Part shown: one piece after another, positions 5,961 to 6,122 of the stretch
Layout of the letters: every line of letters begins with the position of its first letter
How positions within the stretch are numbered: position 1 is the stretch's first letter
From: Enterovirga sp.
Lineage (GTDB): Bacteria > Pseudomonadota > Alphaproteobacteria > Rhizobiales > Beijerinckiaceae
DNA: 6,122 nt
Direction: 5' to 3'
Assembly: GCA_028290385.1 (NCBI GenBank)
Contig: JAQGJZ010000386.1
Coordinates: 1-6,122, forward strand
Notes under the pieces: model-generated
What the model was told of the DNA's origin: nothing
Seen by the model: the letters and a program-made list of their open reading frames with translations, nothing else
The model's database searches: none
Program-made: the position numbers and the translations under genes

Positions 5961-5984
5961 CGGCGTTCTCTCCCGTCCCATGCA

Positions 5985-6022
5985 TTGATCCTAGCCACAC
6001 AAGTCATATATCGCAACTATGA
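5985..6022. promoter_or_regulatory. Divergent promoter/operator region between the VOC operon and the HxlR gene
   Basis: The 58-bp gap (5961-6018) is AT-rich compared with its surroundings. For the operon (minus), TTGCGA (6016-6011), 17 nt, then TAGGAT (5993-5988) is a plausible sigma70-type promoter, leaving a short leader with the GGAGAG site. For the regulator (plus), TTGATC (5985-5990), 16 nt, then TATATC (6007-6012) is plausible and would start transcription at or next to the ATG at 6019. An interrupted dyad TCATA (6004-6008), 9 nt, TATGA (6018-6022) covers the minus -35, the plus -10 and the regulator start codon, a suitable place for an HxlR dimer to repress both directions. Each box matches consensus at only 4 of 6 positions, so this is a model. 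Confidence 0.4.
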
Positions 6023-6122
6023 AGTCAGAAAAAATAACCGAAAGAGGGAGGCGGCTCTACGACGATGCCTGCGGCGCTGCGCATGCGCTCGACCTTGTCG
6101 GCGAGCGCTGGGCGCTGCTGGT
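6019..6122 (+). CDS. HxlR-family winged-helix transcriptional regulator, N-terminal part (cut by window edge)
   Basis: Thirty-four codons are visible before the window ends. After a charged start (M-K-S-E-K-I-T-E-R-G) comes Y-D-D-A-C-G-A-A-H-A-L-D-L-V-G-E-R-W-A-L-L (14-34), which matches the beginning of the HxlR DNA-binding domain: a cysteine, then A-L-x-L-V-G-x-R-W-A-L-L. HxlR proteins are small dimeric repressors or activators, and several (YodB, HypR of Bacillus) sense quinones, diamide or other electrophiles through an N-terminal cysteine; Cys18 here is a candidate for that role. No Shine-Dalgarno sequence precedes the ATG and a stop codon (TAG, 5992-5994) lies in frame upstream with no other start between, so the message may be leaderless. 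The gene is divergent from the VOC-YCII-DUF1428 operon and probably controls it and itself. The wing and dimer helix lie outside the window. Confidence 0.85.
   Translation, partial: MKSEKITERGRRLYDDACGAAHALDLVGERWALL

Noticed and set aside
5494..6000. Upstream extension of the YCII frame to about 308 codons
   Set aside because: The added part is an out-of-frame reading of the VOC gene; the true YCII start at 5493 has a strong ribosome site and the family N-terminus.
1..6122. Mobile elements, CRISPR arrays, tRNA/rRNA genes, toxin-antitoxin or phage-defence genes
   Set aside because: I looked on both strands for transposase-like or integrase-like reading frames, regularly spaced repeats and tRNA-like cloverleaf ends and saw none.

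Overview
The window is GC-rich (well above 60% by eye) with strong G/C preference at third codon positions. The protein types (PBP1A-family enzyme, DUF3775 protein, SemiSWEET, YCII/DUF1428/VOC cluster) fit an alphaproteobacterium of the Hyphomicrobiales, most like Methylobacterium and relatives. That placement is an inference from sequence style and remembered family members, not from a search. No tRNA, rRNA, IS element, integrase, CRISPR array or phage gene is visible. This looks like ordinary chromosomal sequence.

Layout from left to right. (1) Positions 1-119, minus strand: the N-terminal 39 codons of a SemiSWEET sugar transporter, cut by the window edge. (2) 219-599, plus: a small, very acidic DUF3775 protein, divergent from the SemiSWEET gene. 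(3) 687-1892, plus: a Bcr/CflA-type MFS drug efflux transporter, preceded by a hairpin-rich leader. (4) 1905-3854, minus: a class A penicillin-binding protein with intact glycosyltransferase and transpeptidase motifs. It converges on the MFS gene with only 12 bp between the stop codons, and a short dyad contains both stops. (5) 4112-4603, plus: a secreted protein of unknown function with a signal peptide, a coiled-coil stretch and a four-cysteine C-terminal domain. It is divergent from the PBP gene across a region with possibly overlapping promoters. (6) 5960 down to 4677, minus: a compact three-gene operon encoding a VOC (glyoxalase-fold) protein, a YCII/DGPF-domain protein and a DUF1428 (YbaA-like) protein. 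(7) 6019 to the right edge, plus: the start of an HxlR-type winged-helix regulator, divergent from the operon.

How the genes may work together. Items 6 and 7 form the most coherent unit: an HxlR-family regulator with an N-terminal cysteine, an AT-rich divergent control region with a dyad overlapping the predicted promoters, and three small alpha/beta proteins of poorly known function. This resembles a redox- or electrophile-responsive accessory module, but that is inference. The PBP and the divergent secreted coiled-coil protein both act in the envelope, so a functional link is possible but unproven. The rest is ordinary: DUF3775 and MFS are codirectional and may share a transcript.

Nothing here amounts to an obviously new large system. 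The best leads are the HxlR/VOC/YCII/DUF1428 module and the unknown secreted four-cysteine protein beside the PBP gene.
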